A DNA stretch of 64,000 nt from Schizochytrium sp. TIO01 (GCA_004764695.1 SMSO01000005.1:99501-163500), one strand, 5' to 3'. Shown: positions 47,618 to 57,654, numbered from the stretch's first letter. Program-made: numbers and translations. Notes: generated from the letters alone by a model not told the origin.

Positions 47618-49393
47618 TCAGTGTTTTTTCGTGCCCTGATACATGGTCAAATCCAGGGCGCTCTTGTCTACAGGCTGACGATTTGCAAGTCGCCAAGACA
47701 ATTTCAGAATACGAATGCAGCCTGAGGCGTCACCTGTTGCTACAAAACCACGCGTGCGCTTGTTGAATGATAGGCTGTGCAATGCCGTCTCCTTTTCCTT
47801 GGATCCTTGGAGCACTGTGACTGGTGCATCGGTAGATTGACTCAAGTCATAGACATACACATGTCCAGAACTCGAGCAGGCAGCAAATACAGCAGGACGG
47901 TGAGGCGACCACGCCGCACTAAAGAGGGCGTGTGTAGCAGACATTTGTGGTTCAAAATCAAGCACAGGTGCGCGCTCTAACAATGAATAAATACGCAAGT
48001 GCCCATCAGCACCACAAGAGAGAAATGCATTTCGATGAAACGGAGAACAAGCTACTGCATGTACAGGCCCGACGTGGGGTGTGTACTTAAAACGAATACC
48101 GCTTTTGAACATGAAGTTTTCTGAGCCCGAGGCCTCATACACGGTTGGTGTGTCAATCTGTGATAAACCTTCAACCTCTGCATAACGTTCAGCATTCGAA
48201 CGCAAAACTGCCCGGTCCTTCACCTCAGCAGCCAAAAGTATGTCTTGAGCATCTGTAGTCCACTTGTTACTGCGAACACCAAGGCTCGCCCTTGCTTTGG
48301 ACCCTGCAGCTAGATCTGGCATATTTCGCATTGTGCAACGACATAATCCACCAGCTTCTGTACCAGCAATAAACCCAGCAGTTAACCCAGTAGCACTAGA
48401 GGTTTGCTGGCATATGTCGAAAGCTATTCCGCCAAGTGTTCGAGCAGCACGACTTTCTGAAGCTAAGAGTACACCTTGCAATGGTCCTAGCATATCACCT
48501 TCAGGAGACCAAAACAATACTCGACCTTCAGCACTAATAGATGCTAGCATATGATCACTCTCACCTGCTCTATGCGGAATCCATCGCAACATCATGACGG
48601 GTTCACGATGGCAATATGCTTCGATACGCGAGCAAGCTACCAAAGGGTCTTCTTGATTAAAATCAAGAATTAGAATCTCGCCGTTGAAGGTACCAGCGGC
48701 GACCACGGATGGCCTGGTAGGGTGGCCCTGTACGCACATAACGCCACATTCTACCGTGAACCGAAAGTCAGGGTCTGAGGTTTCCAACTCCTCAGGCTCT
48801 TTATGGAAAACATTCCACAAACAAACTGAGCCTCGGTGTGCGCACCATCCAAAGCTGTCAAAGCGTCCAAAAGAAGCAATAACCTGTGAGCCTGTAGCGT
48901 TCCAGGATACACTAGTGCAAGCAAGCTCATCAGCGTCTTCAACTGAACCTGAAGGGCGCGTGATGGTGCAGAATACATGCCCAGCCTCCACACTTGGCGC
49001 TGGTTCTGCGCTGGGTACAGCGGCAGACATGTTTGCGTGGTCATTCCTTCGTAATTCATTTTCCATTTGCCGTCTTGCCGAGCTCAGCCACTTAGAGAGA
49101 AGCTTTGCATCTTCATTGAGATCTCTGTCAAAATTCTCTGCGTTATTATTGTTTTCGTCATAATTATCCTTCGTTTCGTCAAGCTCTTCATTGTGTTTGC
49201 CCTCAGTTTCGCTCACCGTTAGGTCTTGCGTTTGCACATCTGCCTCTGCATATGTCACGCTTTGCACTGCAACTTCATGCGTCTCCACAGGCCCAGCTTG
49301 AACCCTTCGATTCACTTGGCGCTCCCGCAAGCTTCGCTTCCACACACTCGAGATGTTCGCGCTTTCGCCATCAACGTCTTCAAAACGCAACAT
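47618..49393 (-). CDS. DYNC2I2: Dynein-2 intermediate chain 2 (WDR34/DYNC2I2-like), WD40 protein
   Basis: A 591-residue protein. The N-terminal third is charged and disordered (VTYAEADVQTQDLTVSETEG resembles the light-chain-binding region of dynein intermediate chains), and the C-terminal two thirds form a WD40 propeller. The stretch GPVHAVACSPFHRNAFLSCG with ADGHLRIYSLLERAP, then AAWSPHRPAVFAACSSSGHV and ATGDASGCIRILKLSW, closely follows the pattern I know from WDR34. Dynein-2 drives retrograde intraflagellar transport, so its presence implies a flagellated stage. Length is close to animal homologues (about 536). ATG at 49393. Confidence 0.83.
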   Translation of the reverse strand: MLRFEDVDGESANISSVWKRSLRERQVNRRVQAGPVETHEVAVQSVTYAEADVQTQDLTVSETEGKHNEELDETKDNYDENNNNAENFDRDLNEDAKLLSKWLSSARRQMENELRRNDHANMSAAVPSAEPAPSVEAGHVFCTITRPSGSVEDADELACTSVSWNATGSQVIASFGRFDSFGWCAHRGSVCLWNVFHKEPEELETSDPDFRFTVECGVMCVQGHPTRPSVVAAGTFNGEILILDFNQEDPLVACSRIEAYCHREPVMMLRWIPHRAGESDHMLASISAEGRVLFWSPEGDMLGPLQGVLLASESRAARTLGGIAFDICQQTSSATGLTAGFIAGTEAGGLCRCTMRNMPDLAAGSKARASLGVRSNKWTTDAQDILLAAEVKDRAVLRSNAERYAEVEGLSQIDTPTVYEASGSENFMFKSGIRFKYTPHVGPVHAVACSPFHRNAFLSCGADGHLRIYSLLERAPVLDFEPQMSATHALFSAAWSPHRPAVFAACSSSGHVYVYDLSQSTDAPVTVLQGSKEKETALHSLSFNKRTRGFVATGDASGCIRILKLSWRLANRQPVDKSALDLTMYQGTKKH

Positions 49394-50084
49394 CCTCCTC
49401 GCCTATCCCCGTGTGCAGTTTCAACTTCAACTTCAACTTCTCTAGGTCTGTGCCAATCGTATATCCTCCTCTGTCCAAGCTAAGCCATGCACGTGACCTT
49501 TGACCCTTGGCAATCACTCTTCCTCAAGTTTTCTTCGTTTGGTCTCCTTCGTTTTCACCACATTGATTTCTTTGCTTGTTCTATTGAAAAACAGCCTTTC
49601 TCGTGAACGGTCAACTCGGGTCACCTTAATTGTGTCCCTTTCCCCTACAACTTTATTAACTGTTTCTAACTTCGTTTTGCATGCAATGGGTCTGAGGCCT
49701 ACCTATCCTCTACTTTCAGGGAAACCTAAGTTAACGATGGCTCAGCCGTTCTGCACGAGAGATTCCACTCAGCTGTCAGCTTCGTCATAGCGCCGTGCGG
49801 GAGTTGTCTCGCTCTCTACATTTCATTCTGCACAATACCAGGTGCAAGTGAGTTATAGATCTCATGAAACTAGGTTATAGCGTCCCCCACAAGTACGCTA
49901 TAAGTGATATAAAGGGCATTGCAGACCTAAACCCCACTTTCCCATCGTACGTATCCCTCTTTCACCTTGCTCTGCTTCTCAGCATTGTACCCCTCTATAT
50001 CAATATGTATCCTCTTACGGTGACTCTGTGGGAGGTCATTGTGGAATAATTTGGTTTCCGAAATAGGCCCTGCATTTCACTACC
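49394..50084. other. Divergent promoter region of the WDR34 gene
   Basis: About 690 bases. It contains imperfect CTTCAA repeats at 49426-49443 and a further copy of the dispersed TAGGTTATAGCG...TACGCTATAAG motif at 49870-49903. No supported gene. Confidence 0.5.
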
Positions 50085-50318
50085 ATGGAAGAGCTGATCA
50101 AAGAAAAGAGAGTGACGAACTCCGGCCTGCTCGCAATCCCCCTCCGCCTCTTCGCGAGGCCACTCTGCCTTGGGCCCACCTGCCAAAGTGCAACCAGTGC
50201 TGACCTGAACGAGGCTGCGGAATCTCTGGTCACCGCCTTGAGCGCCCTCAAGCTGACAAAGCGTCGCCCGGAGATCGGCCGGATTCAGCTTTCTCCGTCG
50301 ACTCGAGGCTCTCTCTGA
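50085..50318 (+). CDS. Small hypothetical protein
   Basis: A 77-residue frame with strong start context (ctaccATGg), GC-richer than both flanks. A polar start (MEELIKEKRV) is followed by a hydrophobic/basic stretch (LLAIPLRLFARPLCLG) and an Ala/Leu-rich helix (DLNEAAESLVTALSALKL). It sits alone between the WDR34 promoter and the PA-domain gene on the same strand as the latter. No family recognised. It could be a small mitochondrial protein, a first exon or chance. Confidence 0.4.
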   Translation: MEELIKEKRVTNSGLLAIPLRLFARPLCLGPTCQSATSADLNEAAESLVTALSALKLTKRRPEIGRIQLSPSTRGSL

Positions 50319-50557
50319 CCATTATTATTGATATTATATTGTAACTCCCAAAGTCACAGAGCACCGAAGATTCCACGCTGGCACGAGCGCTAGACTAGCG
50401 TATTCCTGTGTGTTTGTGAACATTTCTTGAACCAGATCACGAAGCAAAATTTATCGTATCACAGGCAGCAGGTCGGAACTGAAGAAGTGAGTTCCGGAAG
50501 ACCTTTCCTATACACATAACGATTTGGCGTGGAATTAGGCTCGCTCCACTACTATTC

Positions 50558-51139
50558 ATGATGCCGCGGCCTTGTCAAGGGCGCGCGGCGAAATCACCAA
50601 GTGCAGCGTGGCTGTTGGCACTTTTTCTAGCAACTTTAGCATCGGTGACCTCGATATCAGATGCCATGATCCTTACCGACCCGTGCTGCTACAGCTTCAA
50701 ACACATGCCCGCCGCTTTTGGACCTCGGTATGCAGGTCATGCTGGTGTTGGAGGCAAACTTTATGATACAAGCGTAGACGATGACAGATTTATGTGCGAC
50801 ACCAGCTCTCAGAACGCAAATGTGCTCGACAAGGTTGCCTTCATTCCTCGCGGAAGGTGCAGGTTCGTGGATAAGGTTCTTAAAGCCCAGGAGAGCGGCG
50901 CAAAGGCCGCTGTTATATACAACACTGAGCCTCCTCTAGATGGCTACACTCTTGTGCACATGTCTGTGGATGATCCCTCTGAGGCGACCTCTGTATCAAT
51001 TCCTGCTGTCTTTGTGTCGTTTCTCAGCGCGGAGACTCTCTTTGAGCTCCTCGACGAGAACAACGAAGTGCTCGACGTCTTCATCAACGGTACAGATGAG
51101 TATGATCATCATTATACGACGAGACTCCTGCGTTCATGA
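50558..51139 (+). CDS. PA-domain half of a PA-TM-RING ubiquitin ligase
   Basis: A 193-residue frame with a signal peptide (AAWLLALFLATLASVTSISD, about 17-36) and a protease-associated domain: KVAFIPRGRCRFVDKVLKAQ, then ESGAKAAVIYNTEPP and SIPAVFVSFLSAETLFELLD. This is the lumenal part of the PA-TM-RING E3 family (RNF13, RNF167, GRAIL), which sorts endosomal cargo. The TGA at 51137-51139 overlaps the ATG of the next frame (ATGA). The next frame supplies exactly the missing transmembrane helix and RING, so the two probably encode one protein. Two ATGs stand in tandem at the start. Confidence 0.8.
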   Translation: MMPRPCQGRAAKSPSAAWLLALFLATLASVTSISDAMILTDPCCYSFKHMPAAFGPRYAGHAGVGGKLYDTSVDDDRFMCDTSSQNANVLDKVAFIPRGRCRFVDKVLKAQESGAKAAVIYNTEPPLDGYTLVHMSVDDPSEATSVSIPAVFVSFLSAETLFELLDENNEVLDVFINGTDEYDHHYTTRLLRS

Positions 51140-51996
51140 GCTCCATTCTCTTTATGCTGCAACTTCTGATGATCGTTTGGTCGATCATTGCAATTTTCTA
51201 CCTTGTGAACTGGGTGCGTCTGCATCTCGCTCGGCGTCGCAGGCTCGAAGTTGTGCGTAAGCTGCCTACGCGTATATACCGTTCGGGCGAAGCTAATGAC
51301 AGCGTTTCCATCGATCTTGATCAGAATGCTAATGGAGACGTCGATAGTCCCGGAGCTGCAGGCGCTGCCTCTGCGAGGGTTGCTCCTTCTTATGAGATAG
51401 TGTCTAGTGCAGAAGATTTACAGCCTATCGGAGACCACCTCGAGCTTGTGGATATGGGTACGCCTGTGGTACCTTCGTCAGATGATGAACGCCACCCTCG
51501 CCACCCTGAGCACCATCGCGTTCCTGTGGATGAGGTCGAGGTAGACTTGACTACTGCAGGCGTGACACGCTCTGCAGCAGGCGCGGGCACTGCATCATTA
51601 GCGGTTGGTGCTGGATCCTCATCATCAACGGGCTCTGGCGCACAGCCAACATCTTCGCGCTTCACAGACTATTTTGCTTGCGAGAATTGCGTTATTTGTA
51701 TTTGCGACTTTGAGGATGGTGAAAAACTCACTGTGCTCCCCTGTGGCCATGGTTATCACAAGGAGTGTATTGAGCCTTGGCTTATTCATAAGTCTGCTCT
51801 TTGCCCGATCTGTAAGCAGAGTATTTTACCCTCTGGCGATTCACGTTCACTTGACGAAATTGCTGCCGCTGATGCTACAAATTCTAACGCCGAGGACTCA
51901 AGTGAAGCATCTCGCTCGGTTGCTATTATCCTCGCAGGTGTAGTAGCTATAGCGACTGGCTCGACATTACTATACTTCATGCAGGCTGATGCTTAA
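51136..51996 (+). CDS. TM-RING-H2 half of a PA-TM-RING ubiquitin ligase
   Basis: A 286-residue frame: transmembrane helix (about 3-26, SILFMLQLLMIVWSIIAIFY), basic stop-transfer, a long acidic/Ala/Gly-rich linker, then a RING-H2 finger (CVICICDFEDGEKLTVLPCG, HGYHKECIEPWL, CPICKQSI; ligands C-C-C-H-H-C-C-C). A second hydrophobic helix lies at the very C-terminus (VAIILAGVVAIATGSTLLYF), which is unusual for the family. It is shifted by -1 relative to the PA frame. A 41-nt GT-AG segment (51100-51140), one missing base in the assembly, or true stop-reinitiation at ATGA could each connect them. Confidence 0.85.
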   Translation: MSSILFMLQLLMIVWSIIAIFYLVNWVRLHLARRRRLEVVRKLPTRIYRSGEANDSVSIDLDQNANGDVDSPGAAGAASARVAPSYEIVSSAEDLQPIGDHLELVDMGTPVVPSSDDERHPRHPEHHRVPVDEVEVDLTTAGVTRSAAGAGTASLAVGAGSSSSTGSGAQPTSSRFTDYFACENCVICICDFEDGEKLTVLPCGHGYHKECIEPWLIHKSALCPICKQSILPSGDSRSLDEIAAADATNSNAEDSSEASRSVAIILAGVVAIATGSTLLYFMQADA

Positions 51997-53404
51997 ATTC
52001 AGAGTTTCATAAGGCTCCCCCCCCTCTCTTTCTCTCTCTCTCTCCAAAATTTGCGTATTAACGCTTGTAGCAGGCAGTTTCGATGTCTTGTCAGAAATCC
52101 CCATTGCACAAGCCGTCGAGGTTGTGCTTTTGTTCTCGTTACCGTGTGTTTTCTGCAGAAAGGCCCGATTCTTTGCCAACATGTCATTTACAGCATCATT
52201 CAAATATACCATCGTATTATGGTACATTGTTGTGTGGATCTTATGGCAGTGTGTAACATCATCATCTCTTCTCTTCATTTCCGTATCGCCAATTTCTTTG
52301 ATTTTCTATAGTTGTTTTCTAAGAAATGTTTTTAAAGTAAAAGAAAGGTAACCAACCCACCTCGCAGAGCTTTCTGTTTCCGTCTGAATAATGACAGAGC
52401 ATTGAAGGACCAAATACTTTTCGGTATCTTGCAGATCTCTTGATTGCCTTATATTTGCACGTTCTGTTTTTTTTTTAAGTTTTTTAATTTTAAAAAAGAG
52501 GTTCTAAAACCACCAAGTGCTATGTTATCAGTTTTGCTGTTTTCAAGGTCAACAGGTAAAAGAGTAGAGTGGGTAGGCATGCATGAATAGTCACGTTCGT
52601 TTAAAACTGTTTCCTTTAAAGTAGAACTCTCATTTCTGAGGTCGATAGATAAGACTGATCATACATTTGACTTAACCAATCAGTTTGTAATATGTGGGTG
52701 TTAGTAGAATGGACAGAACTTGTCATTCTGACAGAATAAAGCTGGCAAAAACCGCTGAAAGAGTTTATAAAGTACTGCAAAAAAAAAGTAAAAAAATTAA
52801 TGCGAGTTGGGATAAAGGGGTTGGTTGACTGGTTAAAAAGCTTTCTTATGCTTCTCAAAAATTGCATTGGCATGGTGTCAGGTATAATACTCTGACTTGT
52901 ACAATTCACTTCAATAACAATGGATTGAGAAAAACACGTGGCGGAAGGATCCACCAAGAAGAAATAGAGGCATCGACGTGAGGAAGGTATAACATTCCAA
53001 CAACAGTAGTGGCTTCTTTCGTTGCTTGGGTTTTTGATGCCATATGCAAATATAAATTCTCTGACGGCAAAATCCCAAAGCAAAAGGTGAAACTACACAA
53101 TAGAAATAAAGAAGAACGTTTTGCGTTCACGCATTGAATGAGCCATCATGCTCGTCTACCTATGTAGAAACGGTTTAGATCATCAACACATGGCGAGGAA
53201 AAGAAGGAGGGAAAGCCGGGTCCTAGCAAACAGAAGAAACAAGAAAATGGGAGAAGGGGGCCAGCAGCAGAGGAGATGTTTGTGACAATCAGCCGCGAGA
53301 TGAGAGATTAAGTAGTCCATTTTCTTCTTTTGTGGCTTTTAATGAAGAAAGGGAGCGAGAGAGCGAGTGCATCGTATGTGTGTATGCGTTTCGACAACAA
53401 AAAC
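51997..53404. other. Convergent intergenic region
   Basis: About 1.4 kb, AT-rich, with a CT tract at 52015-52045. A 155-codon minus-strand frame at 52616-53083 starts at TTG and has no motif. No supported gene. Confidence 0.55.
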
Positions 53405-54239
53405 TTATCTGCGCTTCTTGCCCTTCTTCTTCTTGGATTTACCTGAGGGTGCCGCCCCGGCACTCCCGGCTGCATTCTGGGCCGTGGCTCCAGTCTTAGA
53501 ATCCTTTGTTTCTTCTCCTTTGGCCTTTTTGTTGACACTTTCGCCTTCGTCCTGATCCATAATTTCAGTGCCAGCTCCGCTTTCCAATCGAGGCCGCTTG
53601 ACGCCAGTGCATGCCGAGAAGAACCATTCAGTGAGCTCAGAGAGAATGTAGATCTGTGCGCGCTCGTCAGTTTCGTGGGTGAGGCAGATCTGGTCGTCGG
53701 TCATCTTGGCAACCACGCGGCCAAGTCTGTTCACATATTTCAAGCTGTACCGGACGTTCTCGCCATTTTTCAATGCAAGTTCCTTGGCACGAAATACAAA
53801 CTCCTCGACTTCATCAATGTGCCTAAAATGATAGCATGAGTGATTTCGCCGGTCGGTTATAGATCGTCATCATTTTGAAAGCCACAGATGTATACAAATT
53901 TATCTCCAGTTCAAGATTTGGATTCCCATTCGAAAGATAAAACCAAAGTTAGTCTTCTGCTGTCTGTTCACCACCCTTGACATTACGATTTGGAGCGCAT
54001 GCTGCTGCTGTGCCTTGGCACCTTAATCTGCAGAACCTCCCTTCCGTCCATTGAGCCCAACCAAGATACTGGTTAAGAAAAAAGAAGCTCGTCCAAGCTC
54101 CAGCCAGCTAGCTTCGTCGCTCTGCATGCGGGCCTGCTAGGTCTGATTTCCCACTTCGGAGGACACAAGGTGTCTTCTGTCTTTAGGCCGATCAAGGATA
54201 CAGAGGAGCAGATGCTGCTTTCAAGCCTACTTACACCAT
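53405..54239 (-). CDS. SRP9: SRP9-like signal recognition particle subunit, two coding exons
   Basis: Exon 1 is only ATGGT (54239-54235), then a 412-nt intron, then exon 2 (53822-53405), giving 140 residues. The spliced start MVHIDEVEEFVFRAKELA leads into NVRYSLKYVNRLGRVVAKMT and DDQICLTHETDERAQIYILS, which follow SRP9: a helix, then VVLKYRH..G.L.VKVTDD.VCLVYKTD. SRP9 pairs with SRP14 on the Alu domain of SRP RNA and mediates elongation arrest. Donor GTAAGT follows ATGGT directly, and acceptor attttAG precedes GCACATTGAT; the join keeps frame. Without exon 1 the frame has only a TTG start. A Lys-rich tail (KSKKKKGKKRR), longer than in animals, ends the protein and suits RNA binding. Confidence 0.8.
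53823..54234 (-). other. Intron of the SRP9 gene, 412 nt
   Basis: Minus-strand donor GTAAGT (from 54234) and acceptor TTTTAG (ending 53823). It interrupts the second codon (GT|G, Val2), leaving a 5-nt first coding exon. Confidence 0.75.
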
Positions 54240-55183
54240 CTTGACCTCGCGTGACGCTTGCTCAGCGTCCGTAAACTTCGTCTGGAGCGTATTCGCGAGC
54301 ACCGTCGCTCGTCTATTTGTCTTTTTTTCTTCTTTTTTTTTTTCAGCGGGCGCCCTCCATACTATACTTGTATATACTTTCAAATGCTCCTCTTATGTGT
54401 TCATCATTTACTACAGACTTAATATGCAGAAAGAGGGTGCTCCGTCTGTTTCCATACAGGCTGTCCACGTTAATACTACGGAGCAGAGTCGTTCTCGAAG
54501 TTCTCCATTTTGATGTTCCTTTTGTTCCGTTCCACCCTAAATGGCTCAAAAAGAGGGCTTAAATAAGAGGCCCAAACCCTGTGGAATAGGCCTCTTCCTA
54601 CATCCACTCATTGTTCATCGCTGAGACGCGTTAAAATGGAGATTGTCGGGAGTTGCGGATCTTTTTCATTGCACTTAGGAGTTAGGAGTAGTTATTGGCT
54701 ACTAAGCTTTCGCAAGAGCAATTGCTCTTGAAGAGATGGCAGATTTCAATGTTGAAGGTACCCCAGATGTCGCGTGTTTGAGAGCTTAGTCACTTCGCAG
54801 ACTTTAGTTAAACCCATGCCTTTGGTATGCGCGACCACCTAGCGGCCCGAGATTTGCAGTTGCGCAGAGACTTTAAAGTTTTCGAGCTTTACATAAACAA
54901 GGTTTGGGCGAACCAGCAAAATGTAGGACATACAATTTCTCAAAGCAAAAAGAGTTTTAAAATAGTATTCTTTTACCATCATTTTTAACTGTTTTTATTT
55001 AATTTTTCAATTTAATTTTAAAAAAAATAGTAACTATAAACTCATATAGGTTTACTCCTACGAATTTGCATACATTCTATTATGATTAAAACTTTTAAAA
55101 AAGGGGGAGATGGGGGGGGAATTATTTTCATCGCTAAAACTATTACTTTAAGATAAAAATTAAGACAGGGCCAAACAAAAAGC

Positions 55184-55415
55184 ATGGCAACCTTCTTCAA
55201 GATTGCCGCCCTTCAAGATGGTCTTCTCCGCCGTCATCCGCTCTGCTCCTCTCCTGCCACCCCCCGTTGGTCTCCATGGTTTCTTCTGCCTGGTTGGTTC
55301 TCCCCTGCGCTACGCAAGTCTGGCGTCCATCTCTCCCAGGTTTGCGTGCTCACAGAAGCGCCTTCGCGGCCTTCGCTCACTCCAGAGTCGTCTCTCTCTC
55401 TCTCGGCCCGCATAA
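55184..55415 (+). other. Possible first exon of an unresolved gene
   Basis: A GC-rich island in which the ATG at 55184 opens a frame reaching a GTAAGT donor at about 55416. A second ATG at 55218 (caagATGg), in another frame, gives a presequence-like start (MVFSAVIRSAPLLPPP) that stops at the same place. A pyrimidine-rich acceptor (ctccctccacgcag) lies near 55820 ahead of another open stretch. Which frame, if any, is used is unclear. Confidence 0.2.
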
Positions 55416-56022
55416 GTAAGTTACTGACTCACTCATATTTACTTATTTTATATTTTATATTTGCTCAGATTTACTTACTCATCTCAATCGCTGCTGCCAA
55501 CGAGCGGAGAGCCGCAGGCCTCGAAGCCATCCTCGCATTCGTACACCCAGAGTCAGAGTCAGAGTCAGAGTCGCAGTCGGAGTCGCGGAGCATGGTTTCA
55601 AGCTCTGCTCTGACCTTTCTCTGTGAATGGAGGCGCCTTTCAAAGCGCAGCTGAGCTCACAGATACACAGACATACATACACACATACATACATATATAC
55701 ATTTATACATACACACACACTCGCTCAGTTAAACTCCCTTGAGCTCACTGGAGCTCGCTTGCTCGGTGCGGAGTTTTCACGGTGGCGTTATTGAGGGCCT
55801 TCCCCTGCTCCCTCCACGCAGACGGACGCCTGTGCGAGGCCGCCTTGAGCTGCTGCATCAGCCCACGCCCGCTGGCACTGGTTGAGTTCGCGCCTCTCGA
55901 ATTACACTCACTCACTCACTCACTGCCTTATTACGCGCCTCTCGAGTTTTATGTCCTATGTTTTCGAGCGCCATCTTTATCATCTTTACCTATCATGTTA
56001 TGCGCTGCGCCATAGGACATAC

Positions 56023-56075
56023 AATGAATGACACAATGACACAATGACACAATAACACAATAGCACAATAATACG
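56023..56075. repeat. Imperfect (ACACAAT)n array
   Basis: About seven units of ACACAATG/ACACAATA degenerating to ATAATACGATAAT. Confidence 0.85.
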
Positions 56076-56367
56076 ATAATATAGATAGATATATACATTC
56101 ATGCATACAGCATTCATCAATCCATATCCGTCGTGTATCCCGTACCTCCTGAATGCAGGACGTAGCTTTCGCCACTTTTTATCCGCGGCGGAGTCGCTCG
56201 CGGCCCATTTCACATTTCACGGAGCCTGCTCTGCTCTGCTGTGTCTGCTGTGCTGCTGCGGCGACCGACGTCACTGGCCTCACCATCGTCATCGCCTCTG
56301 CGCCGACATCACGAGCGGTCTCAGTGGGAGAGAGAGAGAGAGAAAGAGAGCACTTTGTAAGCTCCAT

Positions 56368-56423
56368 TTGTTTTGATTTGATTTGGTTTGATTTGATTTG
56401 ATTTGATTTGTTTTGATTTATTT
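56368..56423. repeat. (TTTGA)n microsatellite
   Basis: About eleven pentanucleotide units TTTGA with TTTGG and TTTTGA variants. Confidence 0.9.
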
Positions 56424-56471
56424 ACGGAATGGAAAGCACCAAAAGCACTAAATGGCATGACTGACTGACTC

Positions 56472-56475
<4 letters not shown>

Positions 56476-56506
<31 letters not shown>
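56476..56506. repeat. (GA)n microsatellite
   Basis: About fifteen uninterrupted GA units after a GACT tetranucleotide stretch. Confidence 0.95.
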
Positions 56507-56509
<3 letters not shown>

Positions 56510-56556
56510 AAAGAAAGCTTCATGGGCCTGGTAATGGCAGGAGACTGAATGGAGTC

Positions 56557-56652
56557 TCACGCGGTTTTGCTCGAGATTAACTGCGCCGTAGAAAGGTAAC
56601 CACCATCATCGGCGCCGTCGTTGACGTCATCCTCGCCTTCGGGCGTGTTACG
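56557..56652 (-). other. Possible terminal exon, minus strand
   Basis: A 32-codon frame ending at a TGA (56557-56559), reading NTPEGEDDVNDGADDGGYLS then TAQLISSKTA. It is acidic, Gly/Asp-rich and very unlike translated AT-rich spacer. A candidate upstream exon at about 56767-56850 ends in AATGGAAAC followed by GTAAGA. The joining acceptor is weak (aataag), so the gene model is speculative. Confidence 0.25.
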
Positions 56653-57492
56653 CTTATTGGGAATTTCCCTCCATTTGTTTTTTTAATTAAAAAGAAAATA
56701 AGTATTGTTGTTTTTATTTGTATTATTACTATTTCATCGAAGCAGAGGCATCAGATGAGTGGGTCTTACGTTTCCATTGGGAAGATGAAGAATGGAGGAC
56801 TTGTAGCACCGCAGATTGTCGGTAGCAAGCATCAACATCAAGCCGCTAGGTCAGTCCATGTAATCGATCGTTAATTTCAACAGTGCGCAGAGCTTCTGAA
56901 TTCTAAAATCTGCGGTGCTGGAAGTCGGTTTAGCCAGAAGTAGCATTCATTTCATTTTTTCACTAGCTATTGGCGAATAGTAAAGAAGAGGATGTTGTTT
57001 CCCTGATTTGGTAAACCGGCCCACATTCAACTACCTTGTTTGCACTTTTTAATGAAGCATTGTCGCAGCGTCCTTGCTCTCGGATCCATTTGGACATGAC
57101 GCTTAAGATACTGAGAATGTGGAGTTCGATATCACAAGCGTCGAGCTTTGGATATGTTCTCTTTCCTTGCTTAAGAGGTCTTCTACTTCACTACGATGAC
57201 GCAGCTTCTGCTTGTTTGTTCGTGATTCTTTTTTCTTCTCTTTTACTTTCCCTGAAAATAAAGTAAAAATTAAATGGATGTGTAGACAGACCTTGATTGC
57301 AAGTCAACTTTAAGAAAACATAGAAACTCGAAAATTAGTGCTTAATTCAATCATGACCCCATTCTCGACTTATCATGCTGTGTGAGCGGCTGGCTTCAGT
57401 TGATGCGGATACGAATTTCAATTTTTTTTTTTCAGGATCTCCTTTCAGGATCTTCTTTCAGGATTATGTAACCTACCCCCTGGTCAGATAGA

Positions 57493-57654
57493 TTAGTCAC
57501 GAGGAACTGATAGGAATCTCACGCCTTTAGGCGTGTAGAACCAAGGGTTTGGTTCTTTCATTTCTTCGAGGACTCTGTTTAATTCGTCGTCAGTCAGCCC
57601 GCACATGGATCGCGCGATCCACCATGAAAAATCTGTGAAAACCTTTGGTGACAT
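57493..57654 (-). CDS. Small uncharacterised ORF or last exon with strongly protein-like sequence
   Basis: A 53-residue frame from an ATG at 57654 to TAA at 57493; the frame is open further up to about 57705 (KRSSSPAYNPWKPP). The peptide contains VFTDFSWWIARSMCGLTDDE, LNRVLEEMKEPNPWFYTPKG and ends VRFLSVPRD. Trp, Phe, Tyr and charged residues alternate as in a folded domain, which is hard to get by chance from spacer DNA. I do not know the family. It may be a stand-alone small protein or the last exon of a minus-strand gene whose earlier exons lie in the GC-rich island at 57.9-58.6 kb. Confidence 0.45.
   Translation of the reverse strand: MSPKVFTDFSWWIARSMCGLTDDELNRVLEEMKEPNPWFYTPKGVRFLSVPRD

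Noticed and set aside
52616-53083. 155-codon minus-strand open frame
   Set aside because: TTG start, Phe/Ser/Ile-rich translation as expected from AT-rich DNA, no domain, and it sits in the convergent 3' flank.
56590-56640. Plus-strand peptide TTIIGAVVDVILAFG resembling the ATP synthase beta N-terminus
   Set aside because: The likeness is limited to about nine residues, the rest does not match, and no further beta-subunit motif lies nearby.
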